The notes under the pieces were generated by a model, which searched no databases, was not told where the DNA came from, and worked only from the letters and a program-made list of their open reading frames with translations. The translations under genes and the position numbers were made by a program. This document shows positions 1 to 11,699 of a stretch of 64,000 nt of DNA, piece after piece; position 1 is the stretch's first letter; the number at the start of each line of letters is the position of its first letter. Origin of the DNA: Ailanthus altissimus. Its lineage: Eukaryota > Streptophyta > Magnoliopsida > Sapindales > Simaroubaceae. The stretch covers positions 16,232,501-16,296,500 of the forward strand of contig OX327710.1 in NCBI GenBank assembly GCA_946807835.1. The letters are read 5' to 3'.

Positions 1-60
1 CTAAAGATTGAAGTCATTCATCCCATTAAACTTCTCTATTTTTTGCTTAATTGTAGTCAT
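1..60 (-). pseudogene. copia gag N-terminus, cut by window edge
   Basis: Start of a Ty1/copia gag reading leftward. The ATG is at 58-60 on the minus strand and 19 residues follow, including the EKFNGMNDFNL signature of Tork-type copia gag starts. An in-frame TAG closes the frame at 1-3, so it is already broken. It lies just downstream of the primer-binding site and LTR at 97-950, which fixes it as the 5' end of an element whose body is outside the window. The copia element at 61154 has a related start (EVEKFNG). This is a fragment only. Confidence 0.75.
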
Positions 61-96
61 GGTTTAAATGCCCCAAGTGTGTATTATCAAATCTTT

Positions 97-108
97 GCTC
101 TGATATTA
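97..108 (-). other. primer-binding site (initiator Met tRNA)
   Basis: On the minus strand this reads as TATCAGAGC preceded by a degenerate TGG, the usual plant LTR-retrotransposon primer site. It lies 3 bases past the LTR end at 112 and about 37 bases before the gag ATG. Confidence 0.75.
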
Positions 109-111
109 GTT

Positions 112-950
112 TGTTAAGGGAGGAAACGCCCTTCTCCTTCTTGAGATTAAGTTGAAGTGAAGAACCCTAAGTTCAACCTAAAACCCTAATCTCTTTGCGC
201 AGTGGAATAACCTATTTATCAAACAAAAATAGTAAGAATACAAAGCAGATTATAAAAGATCACAACACAATCTTATGTGGTTCGACTAATTACCTACGTC
301 CACGGTGGATCCAAGGATCCTAGCTTCTCTTATTAACTCCTCATAGATTTGTACAAGGAAAACCCAATGAAGAACCCTCAAAATGACCTAGTGTTTAGTG
401 TACTCTTACTCTACCATTAACAATAAACACCCAAAAAATAGTTCCACCCTAGCGCACATAAGTACTTAGTGTCTACCCAGTTCTTCTCATCTCTTAGAGC
501 CTCTCTTAATGCTTAATTCTTAACTAAATAGTTTACAAGTGTTTATATAGGGTTTATTTCGTGCCTACTAACCTTATTCCTTGTTAGAGTAAGAGTCCAC
601 TTATTTTAAAAGTTTAAAACTTTCCAAAACTCAAAATCCAGATCAAAATAGGTTTTTTGTCGCTTCTGGTGCCGCGACGCTGATCCCTGGGCGTCACAGC
701 ACTGGGCATGTTGCTCTTATCACCGCGGTGCTCAGCCCTGGGCGCTGCAGTGCTCAACCCTAGTGCCTCCCGTTCGTTTTCTTTCTTCCTTCGCATCTTC
801 GAGTCCCATTTTGCTTTTTCCTTCGTGTCCCACACGTCCTAGACTTTTCCATACGTGTCCTACACGTTCGAAAGTTCTTGTGACTCTTCTCTTTGGTATT
901 CATCTCAATTCTTATCCATCCAAGGTTATTGAATCGCCAAATCTCCAACA
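112..950 (-). mobile_element. 5' LTR of copia element (family 1, copy A)
   Basis: Read on the minus strand, the LTR begins TGTTGGAGATTTGG at 950 and ends TTAACA at 112 (839 bp), the normal TG...CA form. It matches the LTR at 5331-6194 in inverted orientation along most of its length, including the start, a GC-rich module, the TATA region and the box CCGTGGACGTAGG near the end. The minus-strand TATA (CTATATAAAC) is at 541-550, with the GC-rich module at 661-770 just upstream. The primer site and gag start that follow make it a 5' LTR. Confidence 0.85.
661..770 (-). repeat. GC-rich palindromic module in LTR copy A
   Basis: Degenerate units built on GCGCCGCGGTGCT and its complement, separated by about 10-15 bases, in an otherwise AT-rich LTR. 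In the LTR's own direction it lies about 115-225 bp upstream of the TATA box, in the U3 position. Similar modules occur at 5521-5640, 25918-26142, 52925-53010 and 60565-60640. Confidence 0.7.
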
Positions 951-1082
951 ATTATCAACCCTAAACTCCCACTCAACCTAATTAGTTAGCTTCAAATCAA
1001 CAGATTGTAGCACAACAAGCACCAAACAATCTTTCAATCAGTGTAAGCATAAAATTAGATAGAAACAACTAAATAATTTGGA

Positions 1083-1560
1083 AAACTCAAACCCTTTCAT
1101 TTATGAGAGGGGATGATTTTGAAAGTTATAATATTGATGAATCAATAACGCCACCAAGAAAGTTCAAAGTAACAGTTGATAAAAAATAAACCACTACTAT
1201 TACAAGCAACCCGACTCATTTTAACGGGAAGGAACAGGACCAACTTCTTCTTCGTTGGTTGGTCCACATTGAGAGAACAAGTGTTCCGTGTTGTCACTAA
1301 ATGCTCAACTTCACTTAAACTGTGGAAATTTGTTGAAAAAATGTATAGTTTCCAATCAAATGCTAGGTTGATCGAACTAAAGAGACAGTTGAATACTACA
1401 AATGAGGGCTCAATGAGTATTATAGAATATTTCAACAAAATGAAAAAGATTGGTGGAAGCTTAGCTATGTCAGGAAAACCAGTAAGTGATAAAGACATCT
1501 CGAAACTTGATTCCAACTTTGATCCATTGTCTTTTACCTTAAGTGAACGCTGATGATTCA
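1083..1560 (+). pseudogene. copia gag (UBN2-type) pseudogene
   Basis: Decayed gag of a Ty1/copia element on the plus strand. The longest open stretch starts at 1176. Visible signatures are LLLRWL, CSTSLKLWKFVEKMYS, NARLIELKRQL, MKKIGGSLAMSGKPVSDKDI, in the order found in UBN2/gag-polypeptide domains. A stop and a frame change split the N-terminal part (1083-1240) from the rest. No LTR of its own is visible upstream; the LTR ending at 950 has the opposite orientation and belongs to another element. It continues into the integrase relic at 1640-2575. Confidence 0.7.
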
Positions 1561-1639
1561 AAGTGCATTGAGTTACGAAATGTCTTATGTGTGCTTGGAA
1601 TGACAAAACAATTGCTAAGTATACTAAGCTTATCTGCAA

Positions 1640-2575
1640 TAATGAATTGTCAATTTTATTTACAAAGATTTCTGTGTAGTGAAAGACAAAATTTTGAGGC
1701 AACTTCTTCAGGGAATGGTTAAAGGGGGCTTATACTAGTTGGTGGGGATCAAGAACTCAGCAGCAACACCATACAGCAAACTCGAAACCAAGAAACCCTC
1801 ACACCTGTCTCACTGTCTGCATCAGTTCAAAGTTACTATAGTCTAAGAATCTTCCTATAGCATTGCGGCAGCTCAGAGTCAAGTTTAGAGTCAGTAGATC
1901 AATTAAGCTTGGTTTTTAGAAAACTTGTCTATCCTAGTGAACAAGTTCTTAAAAGAGTCGTATCTTAATGTAAGACCTTATTACTAAAAATGAAAAAGAG
2001 AAACTTTCCTTTTGTGAAGCTTGCCAACTTGGAAAGAAGCATTAGTTTTGAACTATTAAACAGTAAAACTATAAAACCTCTGGAAATCTTGTATTCCAGC
2101 TTGTGGAGTCTGCACCCATAATTTTTTATAGGGATTACAAATTTTACTCAAGCATAGTAGATGGCTACAAAAGGTATACATGGATTTTTGCCCTTCAAAC
2201 AAAAGCACAAATAATAACTACAATTGAAAACTTCATTAAGCTAGCAGATTGAAAGAAAGCTTGAATGTCAAGTTAAAATCTTTCAAACTAATATGGGAAT
2301 AGAATTTAGACCCTTGAACCATCTTCAAAGGAAAGGGGATAAATTTTAGATGCATGTATTCTTACACATCCAAGAGACTAAAGAGGAAGCACAAACATAT
2401 AGTGGAAATAGAACTAACTCTCTTAGCTCAAGCCAATATTCCATTAAAACTTTGATGGAAAGCTTTTGAAATGGTTATTTTATCTCATTAACAGACTTCC
2501 AACCTTTGTTCTCAAGAACAACACACCATTTGAAATATTTTTTGAAATAAGCCATGCCTTTTAATATAAAAAAAA
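1640..2575 (+). pseudogene. copia gag-pre-integrase and integrase relic
   Basis: Continuation of the copia element. FVKDKILRQLLQGMVKGGLY-like coding at 1655-1730 resembles the end of the protease/gag-pre-integrase region. From 2161 the frame gives RYTWIFALQTKAQIITTIENF, then many stops, then LLAQANIPLKF and YLINRLPTFVLKNNTPFE, the integrase core C-terminus. The aspartic protease is not recognisable. Coding similarity stops at about 2575 and resumes at about 4808, so an insertion separates them. Confidence 0.7.
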
Positions 2576-2579
2576 TGGG

Positions 2580-4156
2580 ATATTAAAATTTTCAAGGTTC
2601 AAAAGAGAACAAAAAAATAAAATTTAAATCCTACTTGTTAAAGCCCAAAAACTCAATCCTCACATTCCTTTTAAACAATAAAAAGTAAAGAGAAAGGAAA
2701 AGTGAGCCGAAAGGAGATGAAAAAGAAAAGAAAAAAAAAAGCTCAAGGTAAATTAAATTGGAAACTCTCTTTTTATTGAAAACTATGAACAATTTAAGTG
2801 TTAATAACTTGTGAATAATTATTTTAAGCATGATGTAGAAACCACCCTAGAAGGTTAAAATCTTTTCAATTAGAGAGAAATTAAGGAGTTTAAGATTTTA
2901 GAGAGAAAAAAAATTAATGTGAGAAAGAGTGTTCAAGCTTATAAGAGCAAGATCATCACTCTAATTAAAGGTTTTCACTTATACACATACACACACACAC
3001 ATACATACACACATATTCGTGTGTTGGATTTCATAAAAAAAAAGGGAAGGATTTAAATTTTAGAAAACCCTAAATTTTAATTTTAAGCTTAAATCAAAAT
3101 TTTTACTATATTATTAACCTTTATTTATCTCTATTTTAGAACCTATAGGAGGTTAATATGATGATTTGAGCCTTTAGATTCAAAGCCTACATTGAATTTA
3201 TGAGTTGGTTCGTGAATAACTTGACGTGAAACCATTTTGTTCAATAAAATTTTTGTTTAGAATTACCAATTGGAGTACTAATTTTCATCCGGTGAGTAAT
3301 TGTATATACTCTCCTAGTAAGGAGGGTTCTCATATGTGATGTGTCTCAAAATATATTTTTTATTAATGACATCTCTTTTGGGAGTTGAATTTATATTATA
3401 TATATAATTTTTTTTCTTATACGAAAGGTTTCATTTATCATACATCATTTTATAAAGTTCATAGAAGCATGATGAATATATTTTCTTAAAATAAATTATT
3501 GTTTTACTTCAATTATTTAATTTACACGGATTATGCCATATTTAATTCAAGTACTTATTTTACATTATGAAAAAATTATTCATATTATTGTTTGACTCCC
3601 CAAATATTTGTAAGTGATAGTATAGATCATCCATATCTGTAAAAATATTTTTAAATGATTTATGAGATTAAAGTATAAGTATGAGATAATGATACTCTAT
3701 GAGTTATAATTGCTTATACGAAGTGATTTTTAAATTACTAAGTGGTACCCTCCCCTATTTAGATTTATAGATGAAATTAAAGTCTTTGAGATCCATTTAT
3801 ACACATATAGAGGCTTTTGGATTGTGTGTATGAGCACTTTACTTTTTGTAAGTTTTGCTCTGTATATGCATAAGAAGACGAGGATATGATAAGTGAGTTA
3901 AGTGTACGTCCAATTATCTACCTTTGGAATATTCTGGATATGATGGGGTTTCCCCTTAGGTACTAGTTTAGAGTAAGATTTTAGAAAAGAATATATAATT
4001 TTCATGACATGAATTATACATGAACCAGTTTATGTAAATCATTTACAAATTATGTTAGATTTTGTAAAACTTTTATATTTAGCATGAACAAAATAAAATT
4101 TGATGCTTCTCATAAGATTTTAGAAAATTTATATCTTAGACAATAAGATTGGTATC

Positions 4157-4193
<37 letters not shown>

Positions 4194-4800
4194 TAAATTT
4201 AAGAGATTGTAGAGTTCCTTAACCTAATGACTAGTTAAGATGAGTCATGTGACGGTATTTTAGGCTGTTTTGTGAGCCATGTGGGGCTCATGGACTTTGT
4301 TTAATCATTTTTATCCTATAGTAATTTATTGTATTGGACTTTTGGACTTTGGATATGTATTTTGCTATTTAGAGCATTTGACATCATAATATTATTAACC
4401 TTGTCTTAGATACTTAGAATATGTCAATGAATGATTTATAGATGTATTCTAATTTGATTATGTTGGTTATTTATTATAGATGAGAAATAAGAAGTTTGCA
4501 AGCATAGTTGATTGCGTTAATTTATAGAAGTGTTTATATTTTAAGTTACAAATTTAGGAGTGTCTTAAAAAAAAGGGAAATTCTGTTAAAATTTCAATAG
4601 AATTTCTATTGTAATGAGATATGAATGTCTAATGGGTAATAGTCAAGATCCACCCTGAAATTTATAAAAAACTACAAGACGAATTATTTCAGTTTTTCAA
4701 AAATAAATAGATTACGATCACTTAAAAAGATTTTGATTATAGTTGTTACACGTATTTAAGATCTTATAAAGAATAAATTTGATTTCCGTATAATAAATTG
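2580..4800. mobile_element. unclassified 2.2-kb insertion inside copia pseudogene
   Basis: AT-rich sequence between two adjacent parts of one copia polyprotein (NTPFE motif ending near 2575; LGYSTQYKGY motif from 4808), so it is almost certainly an insertion or replacement. No coding domain was recognised on either strand. It holds a CA-rich microsatellite (about 2983-3012) and a TAT/ATT run (4157-4193). It could be a decayed solo LTR or other non-coding element; no clear termini or target duplication were found. Confidence 0.45.
4157..4193. repeat. (ATT)n microsatellite
   Basis: About twelve uninterrupted trinucleotide repeats. Confidence 0.95.
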
Positions 4801-4807
4801 TATTTTT

Positions 4808-5330
4808 GTTGGATATAGTACCCAATACAAGGGTTATAATGCTTGCATAATTTTAAGTAAGTGTTCATCTCAAGACATATGAACTTCAATGAAATTGATG
4901 CAACATTCTTTATTGTTAAAACTGCACAAATACTCAAAAAGACACCAATAGCTCACAGCATCTAGTTTCCCAACTGAAACCTGAAAACAAAGCATCTTAT
5001 CTAAGATCCCCACAACCATTTTATGAAGGAATCACGTCACATCAAGGTAACACCTCTTTTTCAAACTCCAACTTATCTTATCAGACATCAAGTTAGTAAT
5101 ACAAGAACCAAATATAAGGCAGGCTTTGCATGAGTCAATAAAGCATACAGAACTTGAACGACAACAATACATTGAACCTAAACTATTAGAACATATGTTA
5201 CCTACTCACCCTATGGAAATTAGGTCCAAATTATGAGTCTTTAAACCCCAAGATATACATCTATGTGAAAACCAACACCTAAATAGAAAAATTATTAGAA
5301 ATTGTGAAGCAAGCACTCTTTAATATCAAA
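4808..5330 (+). pseudogene. copia integrase-RT linker relic
   Basis: Same copia element resumed. VGYSTQYKGYNA, then SRHMNFNEID (frame-shifted), then a low-conservation linker, then HPMEIRSKL with a following FKP at 5202-5265. These are the usual landmarks from integrase end to RT start in copia polyproteins. It is cut at 5330/5331 by the solo LTR; RT coding reappears only at about 6230, with the RT N-terminal half missing. Confidence 0.7.
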
Positions 5331-6194
5331 TGTATTGGAGATTTGGTAATTCAACAATTTTATTTAGACAAGAATTGAGATGAATATCAAAGAGTAGAGT
5401 CACAAGAAGTCAAGAATGTGTGGGATATGTATGGAAATTTTAGGATGTATGGGACACAAAGGAGAAAGTGAAACAGGACTCGAAGACATGAGAAAAAAGT
5501 GTGGAGCTAGAAATAGGGGCCAACGCCGTGGCACCTAGGGCTGAGCATCACGGTACCCAGATCAGTACTCCAGCGCTGCGACGCCAGGTTCCCAGCGCCG
5601 TAGTGCTAGACTCATTAAGACCCAATGCCACGGTGCCAGAGTGGGGGAAGTCTATTTTTGTTTCGAATTTATAAGTTTTGAGAAGTTTTAGACTTTTAAA
5701 ACAAGTGGACTCTTACTCCAATAAGGAATAGGACAAGTAGGCACAAAATAAACCCTATATAAACGCTTTTAAACCCTTTAGTTGAGATCAAGCATTAAGA
5801 GAGACTCTAAGAGAAAGAAAGAATTGGGTAGACACTATGTGCTTGTGTGCGATAGGGTGGAATCGTCATTTGGGTGTTCATTGCTCGTGGTAGAGTAAGG
5901 TTACACTAAACATTAGGTTCTTTGGAGGGTTCTTCATTGGATTTTCCTTGTGAAATCTCTAAGAAGTTAATAAGAAATGGTAGGATTCTTAGATCCACCG
6001 TAGACATAAGCAATTGGCCGAACCATGTAAGTAATTATATTGTGCTCTTTATTATCTACTTTTAATTCTTACTATTTTGCTTAATATATAGATTATTCAG
6101 CTACACAAAGAAGTTAGGATTCAAGGATAAACTTGACTATGATTATTCGTTTTAACCTAATCTCACAAAAAAAAAAAGAGTGATTTCTCCAACA
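5331..6194 (+). mobile_element. solo LTR (family 1, copy B)
   Basis: 864-bp LTR beginning TGTATTGGAGATTTGG and ending CCAACA. It is an inverted homologue of the LTR at 112-950. It holds a GC-rich module (5521-5640), TATA (CCCTATATAAACG, about 5754-5763) and the CCGTAGAC box at about 5998. No primer site or gag follows; copia RT sequence of the host element starts soon after, so this is a solo LTR. The flanking 5 bases (TCAAA / AAATA) do not give a clear target duplication. Confidence 0.75.
5521..5640 (+). repeat. GC-rich palindromic module in LTR copy B
   Basis: Roughly five degenerate units such as CAACGCCGTGGCACC, CAGCGCTGCGACGCC, CAGCGCCGTAGTGCT and AATGCCACGGTGCC in an AT-rich background. 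It lies about 115-230 bp upstream of the LTR TATA box, the same arrangement as copy A. Confidence 0.7.
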
Positions 6195-6229
6195 AAATAG
6201 AAAGCAACTATGATTGGTAATTGGGGTTT

Positions 6230-6665
6230 TAGAAATGCTAAATCTAATACCTCATTATCAGTTTTAAAAAATAAAAGGATTTTGTCATTATTTTTGTATT
6301 TGTTGATGATATCCTAATTACATGGTTCTTGAATAAAAATTGAATGAGTTAATCATCTCAACTTTGAATGAAAACTTTTCTCTCAAGGTTCTTGGACATT
6401 TAAACTAGTTATTAGGAATGGAAGTAAAAAGGGATTGTAAGGAGTTGTATCTGAGTCAAACTAAGTACATTCTAAACTTATTAAAGAAGAATGAAATAAG
6501 TGGTTTCAAGGACAGCCCGACATTAAAGAGTACAAGTGAAAAGCTTGAGAAGAAAAGAGGTGAAGACTTTCAAGACTTCTCTCTTTACAGATAGGAGCAT
6601 TATAATATGCAACCATGATAAGGCCAAATATGGCCTTCAGTGAAATTATGATCTCTAAAAGTTTA
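6230..6665 (+). pseudogene. copia reverse transcriptase C-terminal relic
   Basis: The third piece of the broken copia element. Frames give SLFVLKNKRI, the RT catalytic segment FVDDILIT (about 6297-6325), LNENFSLKVLGHLN, GMEVKRDCKELYLSQTKYI, and finally TMIRPNMAFS (6612-6645), matching the end of the copia RT domain and start of the linker to RNase H. Frames change twice and stops are present. The N-terminal half of RT and all of RNase H are missing. Confidence 0.75.
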
Positions 6666-6699
6666 GGTGCATGCGATATGTCCTGTATCCCTTGTCGCC

Positions 6700-7670
6700 C
6701 CATAAATTTCTTAATAAGGATATTGTTGAGTTATGCATATTATTTGTGTCTGTTTTTTCTTTTTCTTGGGTCCGTACCTAAGATCAAGTGGACTCGTTGG
6801 TCCAACTACAACATATATAATGCGGAATTATGCATAATTCTAACCCATCATTCAGAAAACATCTCTTTGAATTTTTGTTTTTTAATCATATTTTCCTGAT
6901 ACAATGCCGACGTCAATCTGCATTAATTTATTGTGGTGGTTAGTGATGTGATGAAAAAAAATATAAAAATGGAATTAGAAAAGGACCAGAAATGGTCCCT
7001 CACAGGGCACTTTCATTTTATTAGGATATGTAGAATTGATTTTTCATTTACGTAAACTAGCTAAGTTATTCAGAAAAAACTTTGTTATTCTTGGTGTATT
7101 ATTAAATTTTTTTAACGTTTTTACTACAGGTGTCTCTCAATTAATTATTATAAAAAAAAAAATCAATACAGACATAATGTAAAGGGATATTGCCAATTAA
7201 TAGCTATCCCTTTGTGGATACAAAAAGAGGCATCTTTTCATAAATGAAACTGACAAAGACGATGCAATAAATTGAAAGAACCTAAGATTTTCTTAAATAC
7301 ACCTTTGCAGAAATGAATCTCTAATGGTAATGATTGTCAGGAACACTGATATTGCATAAGAATGTATTGGCTTTCTTCAACTTGGAAAACAGATGAGTGT
7401 TGAAAGAACTATTAGAGTGAATAATATTAATTGAGATTAACAAAGGAAACTAGTTATGACGTTTAAGATTTGGGTAACACATGCTGAAGATAGTATTTTG
7501 TCAGCAAATCCACACTATCTGATTTCTAGTGAAGAGAATCTTTTTCCGTCCCAGAAATTCTTGTCGTGTCTAGATTTAAACAAGTTTGTGAAATTTCATT
7601 GCATCAGTGACGATTGACCTACCACGATCATTCATTAGTCCCATTAAAGCTTAATATGTACTCCTGAAAT
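6700..7670. other. intergenic, upstream of dioxygenase gene
   Basis: AT-rich sequence without recognisable coding or repeat structure. It contains the presumed upstream regulatory region of the dioxygenase gene; no specific elements can be named with confidence beyond the TATA box. Confidence 0.5.
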
Positions 7671-7678
7671 TATATAAA
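7671..7678 (+). promoter_or_regulatory. TATA box of AOP-like gene
   Basis: TATATAAA 82 bases before the ATG at 7760. A start site about 30 bp downstream would give a 5' UTR of roughly 50-60 bases, normal for a plant gene. Confidence 0.65.
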
Positions 7679-7759
7679 TGGCTGAAGCACTTCAATGATA
7701 AAGCAATACAGCAAAAGAAACTTCTTCCATTATTATTCACCAAACACAGATAGCAAGAA

Positions 7760-9491
7760 ATGGGATCCGAAACTGCCGTTAGGCTTCCGATAATCGATTT
7801 CTCGAAGCCTGACCTGAAACCAGGGACTGCTGAGTGGGATTCGGTGAAATCCCAAGTGAGGCAAGCCTTGGAAGAATATGGTTGTTTTGAGGTATTGTTT
7901 GACAAAGTTCCCCGGGAACTGCGAAAGGCGATTTTTGGTGCATTGGCAGAGCTTTTCGACCTTCCCTTACAAACCAAATTGCGTAACCTTTCAAAAAAGC
8001 CGTTCCATGGTTATGTAGGGCAATACCCTCAAGTTCCCTTATTTGAAAGCATGGGCATTGACGATGCAAATATTACAGAAAAAGTTGAAGGCATGACTAA
8101 TAGTTTGTGGCCTGAAGGAAACCAAAGTTTTAGGTACATAACTTCCTTTCTTTATATTCAATTAATGATGTTTTGTTTTCAAGCGTAATTTGAACTCAAA
8201 ATTTCTTTGTACAAATCTAAAAGATTTTATCAATTAAATGAACCAATATTGCTACGGAGGTGTTAGCGTTACTTACCTTGCTCTGAGTTGGTCCAAATGA
8301 AGCGCCATTTGGATGGTTTCAAAATTGACAAAAAAAACTTTCAAGCTTGCATATGTTTCTAACAAATTTCAACTCACGATGAATTTTGACAAAATCACTT
8401 CAATCCAACTAATTTTTTACCAAAATATAGGGGATATCAATGATACTGACTCTAAATTCTTATGCTGATATGCATATTGTACTTGCTATAATACTGATTT
8501 ACTTCGGCAGCAAAACTACAAAGTTACTAATTTTCATTTTCTGCTTTACTAAAATCGCCAGAGATCACTTAATTACTTTCTGCAATCCGTTATTTTTCAG
8601 CAAAAGCGTACATTCCTTTTCAGAACAGCTATCAGAATTAGATCAAACGATCAGGAAGATGATTTTGGAGAGCCTGGGGCTTGAGATGTACATGGATGAA
8701 CACATGAACTCAACAAAATACCTCCTTAGGGTCATGAAATATAAAGGACCTCAAACCACTGAGACAAAGCTTGGGCTGAATGCTCACACAGATAAGAACA
8801 TAGTAACCATATTGTATCAAAATCAAGTTGAAGGGTTAGAAGTACAGACAAAAAATGGCGAATGGATCAGCGTGAAACCGTCGCCTGACTCTTTCATTGC
8901 AATGATCGGAGATTCTCTCTACGTAAGTTTCTTCTTGTCTAGCTAACATTTTGAGTAAAAAAGAAAAAAACCCACAAATAGTAAATTTATAAATTGTAAC
9001 TGTTGTTTTTCTGCTCAATTTTAAAAGCATAGCCCCTAAAGTGATAAGTAATTAAATACCCACTTTAATACGACAATTAATTGTTTACCAAACACTCACC
9101 TGCATATACTGGACAACTAAAAATTTCACTACATAACAACTGTAAGTTTAAAGCCATAACAACTCAATCCTAAACATACCAAAAATTTATGATATATAAC
9201 ATTAATTGAAAATTTGATATTGAATATTATGTTATTTTGCAGGCATGGACCAATGGGAGATTGTATTCTCCTTATCATCGTGTGATGATGACAGGAAATG
9301 AAGCAAGGTACTCAACAGGATTGTTTTCGATCCCTAAAGGAGGCTACATAATAAAAGCCCCAGAAGAGCTTGTAGATGAAGAACATCCCTTGCTTTTTAA
9401 GCCTTTCGATCATGTCGAATTCCTTGGATTTTACTACACTGAAGCTGGCCAGAGATGTGAGTCTGCATTGAACACCTACTGTGGAGTCTAA
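7760..9491 (+). CDS. AOP1-like: AOP-type 2-oxoglutarate/Fe(II)-dependent dioxygenase
   Basis: The only intact host gene seen. Three exons: 7760-8133, 8601-8922, 9243-9491, joined by GT-AG introns of 467 and 320 bp; the splices keep frame and give 314 residues, close to the usual length. An N-terminal DIOX_N domain (about 7-115) precedes the 2OG-Fe(II) oxygenase fold (about 160-270). Iron ligands H187, D189 (NAHTDKN) and H244 (SPYHRV) and the 2-oxoglutarate-binding R254-x-S256 (RYSTGLF) are all present. The protein resembles plant proteins annotated as probable dioxygenase AOP1. In Brassicaceae the relatives AOP2/AOP3 modify glucosinolate side chains, and related clade members hydroxylate other specialised metabolites; the substrate here cannot be deduced. 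A cytosolic enzyme is likely, as no signal peptide is seen. It stands alone among transposons. Confidence 0.93.
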
Positions 9492-10870
9492 GATTTTTCA
9501 AATGTCTGATTAAAAGCATGTTTGATATTGTCTAAATCTTGTATTTTGTGTAATGAGGGTGGAATAAGTACTGTTTGCTTCTCTTTTTTAATTTAATAAG
9601 AGTTTGAAAATTATGGCTTGGTCCATTGTATGAGCTGGATGAATATTTCTTAGCACTTTCGGTAAATTATCGATACTCGTATAATCATTTATTTTATTGC
9701 AAACCCCTTTAATTTCTGATATTGGTATTTTTTAAATTTATAAAGAGCGCATATTCACATATTAATAAAATGCTGATGTCAACTTTGGTGCTAAAAGAGT
9801 TTAAAGTCGAACAAAATTTTATTTTTTACAACTTTTTATAAAAATAAAAAATTGAACATCCTCTTTTTAAAGAGAATATTGAAAACAATTTTAAGGAAAG
9901 TGAACATCCATACAAGAACACCTCATATTACTTCTCTCTTTACAATTTAATAAGAATGTTGTTGATATGTGAACATTTTTTTCGACTCCATCTAGCCGGC
10001 TCTAATTTCTCTCTTTCAATTTTGTAAAAGACAAAAGGTAGAAATTAGTATAAATTAGAGTCTTACCTACATCAGCAATGAGTCTTCATCGACAAAGTGA
10101 TGGAAGCATCTAAAATATGGAGCAAAATTGTAATTCTATGAGTTTACTAAATTATAATACCTTCTAAATTTATGCTCTTATTTTTTATCTTCACACTTAA
10201 CTTTTTATGATAGTGTGTGATAATTAAAAAATAGACTCTTTCATCAAGTGTCCTACAATGGTTTTGCTATTTTCTTATATTTGATTTCAATAAATATGTT
10301 TTATTCTTTGCCAGTTATTTAAATTTAGTATATTTTAAATTCATATTTTTTATGTTATGCCACTCAGATTAAACTTAAAGTGAATGTTTTACTAATTTTT
10401 ATTATTCTAATGTGATAATCAATTATTTGTATCATAATTTTCAAAGATTTACTTTGTATAATCTTAAATGAAGAATCCGACTGTTAAGGTGGAGGATTAG
10501 AAAAAGTCAAAGGCGGGGTGCTTAAAATATATGTATGTATATGTATAGTATTCTTTGTGTAGATATTCATGCACGAAAATTCTTGTTATGTATTAATAAG
10601 ATTAAATCGATAAATCCGATTATGATAGAAACATATAGTTATAATTTAAAATACATCAATTTTTCTATCAATTTATTTTACTCATGAAAATTTTCTTTTG
10701 AAAAAAAAAATAGCAGTATACAAGAATAGATGCTTAATCCCTTTCAGCCCAATATTTAGATCCAATTTTAAAATATAAAAGAGTAATATGATACTTTTGT
10801 GTTTCCTAATTTTTTTAATCTAAAATATTGTGTCATTCATACATTGTATTGTAAAATTTAATAACTTGAA
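9492..10870. other. 3' UTR and AT-rich intergenic sequence
   Basis: The first 100-200 bases probably contain the dioxygenase 3' UTR (AATTTAATAAGAG near 9590 could serve as a poly(A) signal). The rest is AT-rich with no recognised coding or repeat structure up to the caulimovirid relic. Confidence 0.5.
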
Positions 10871-10879
10871 AATAAAGGT

Positions 10880-11620
10880 ATAGAAGATTTACCAATTCTC
10901 AACCCATACACTGCCTTCTTTAAGCCACAAAGATCCCTATTCTCATCAGTCAGAAAACTTATTAACCCTCAATGCCTAAAAACCAAAGAATATATTCAGG
11001 CTATCCGATTTGACCAACACCTTTTACTAGCTATAGAAGAACATTTGGTACCTATAAAATTTTCTGACAATCTAATTCCACAATGAATCCATCAAGGATA
11101 CACTCACTTACATTTTTGTGCTATTCGTTTTGCACTCACCTTTCATGGTTGAAAAGTTCTTGAAATAGTTGCTCGAATAGCTCTTCTCATTACTAGATTT
11201 CCTTCTTACAAGGATGCATGCATTGGAACTGTACAAACAATCTTAAATGCTTGAATAGTTCTCATCACTCTATACCCAAATTTTCGCATGCCCATTTCAG
11301 ACCCTTACCTTACACAAACATTCAAGGCTCAAATCCAAATTACAGAGTTGTACCGAAAGCCAACACTTTTGTAGCCACCCTCCATTACCAGATGGTTTAT
11401 AGGGTTCAAAACCATTCCCTTGATTTTGGTACACCCTATGCTAACCAAGATACTCTCCTACTCTTTATTGAGTCTAATAAGTCCTATCTTGTACTTATGT
11501 GCTAAGACAGTTATCCAATGAAGAATTAACAAAGCTTCTCAGAGACTCATGGATAACCAAATATAAGAAACAATACAAACAAACTCGGACACCAAAACTT
11601 ATACAGTCTTTAACCCATTC
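10880..11620 (+). pseudogene. endogenous caulimovirid: movement-protein region
   Basis: First recognisable part of an integrated pararetrovirus (Caulimoviridae). Frames contain the conserved 30K-type movement-protein core as found in florendo/petuvirus-like polyproteins: GYTHLHF at about 11098, the IGTVQT stretch near 11227 and LHYQMVYRVQNHSLDF at about 11380-11430. At least three stops and several frame changes break it, for example the TAGs after 11160. It is the 5' part of a polyprotein continuing to 13755. Non-functional as it stands. Assignment below family level is inference. Confidence 0.75.
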
Positions 11621-11699
11621 CTTCTTCTAAAGAAAAGATGGACAAGTAGAAATATGTTTTGAAAAATCAGAACCTTCAGTACCACCCTACCTTTTCCCT

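Noticed and set aside
1142..1702. 186-residue minus-strand open frame
   Set aside because: Antisense to copia gag and pre-integrase sequence that is clearly recognised on the plus strand.
7651..8069. Minus-strand frames opposite exon 1 of the dioxygenase
   Set aside because: Shadows of a well-supported spliced gene on the other strand.
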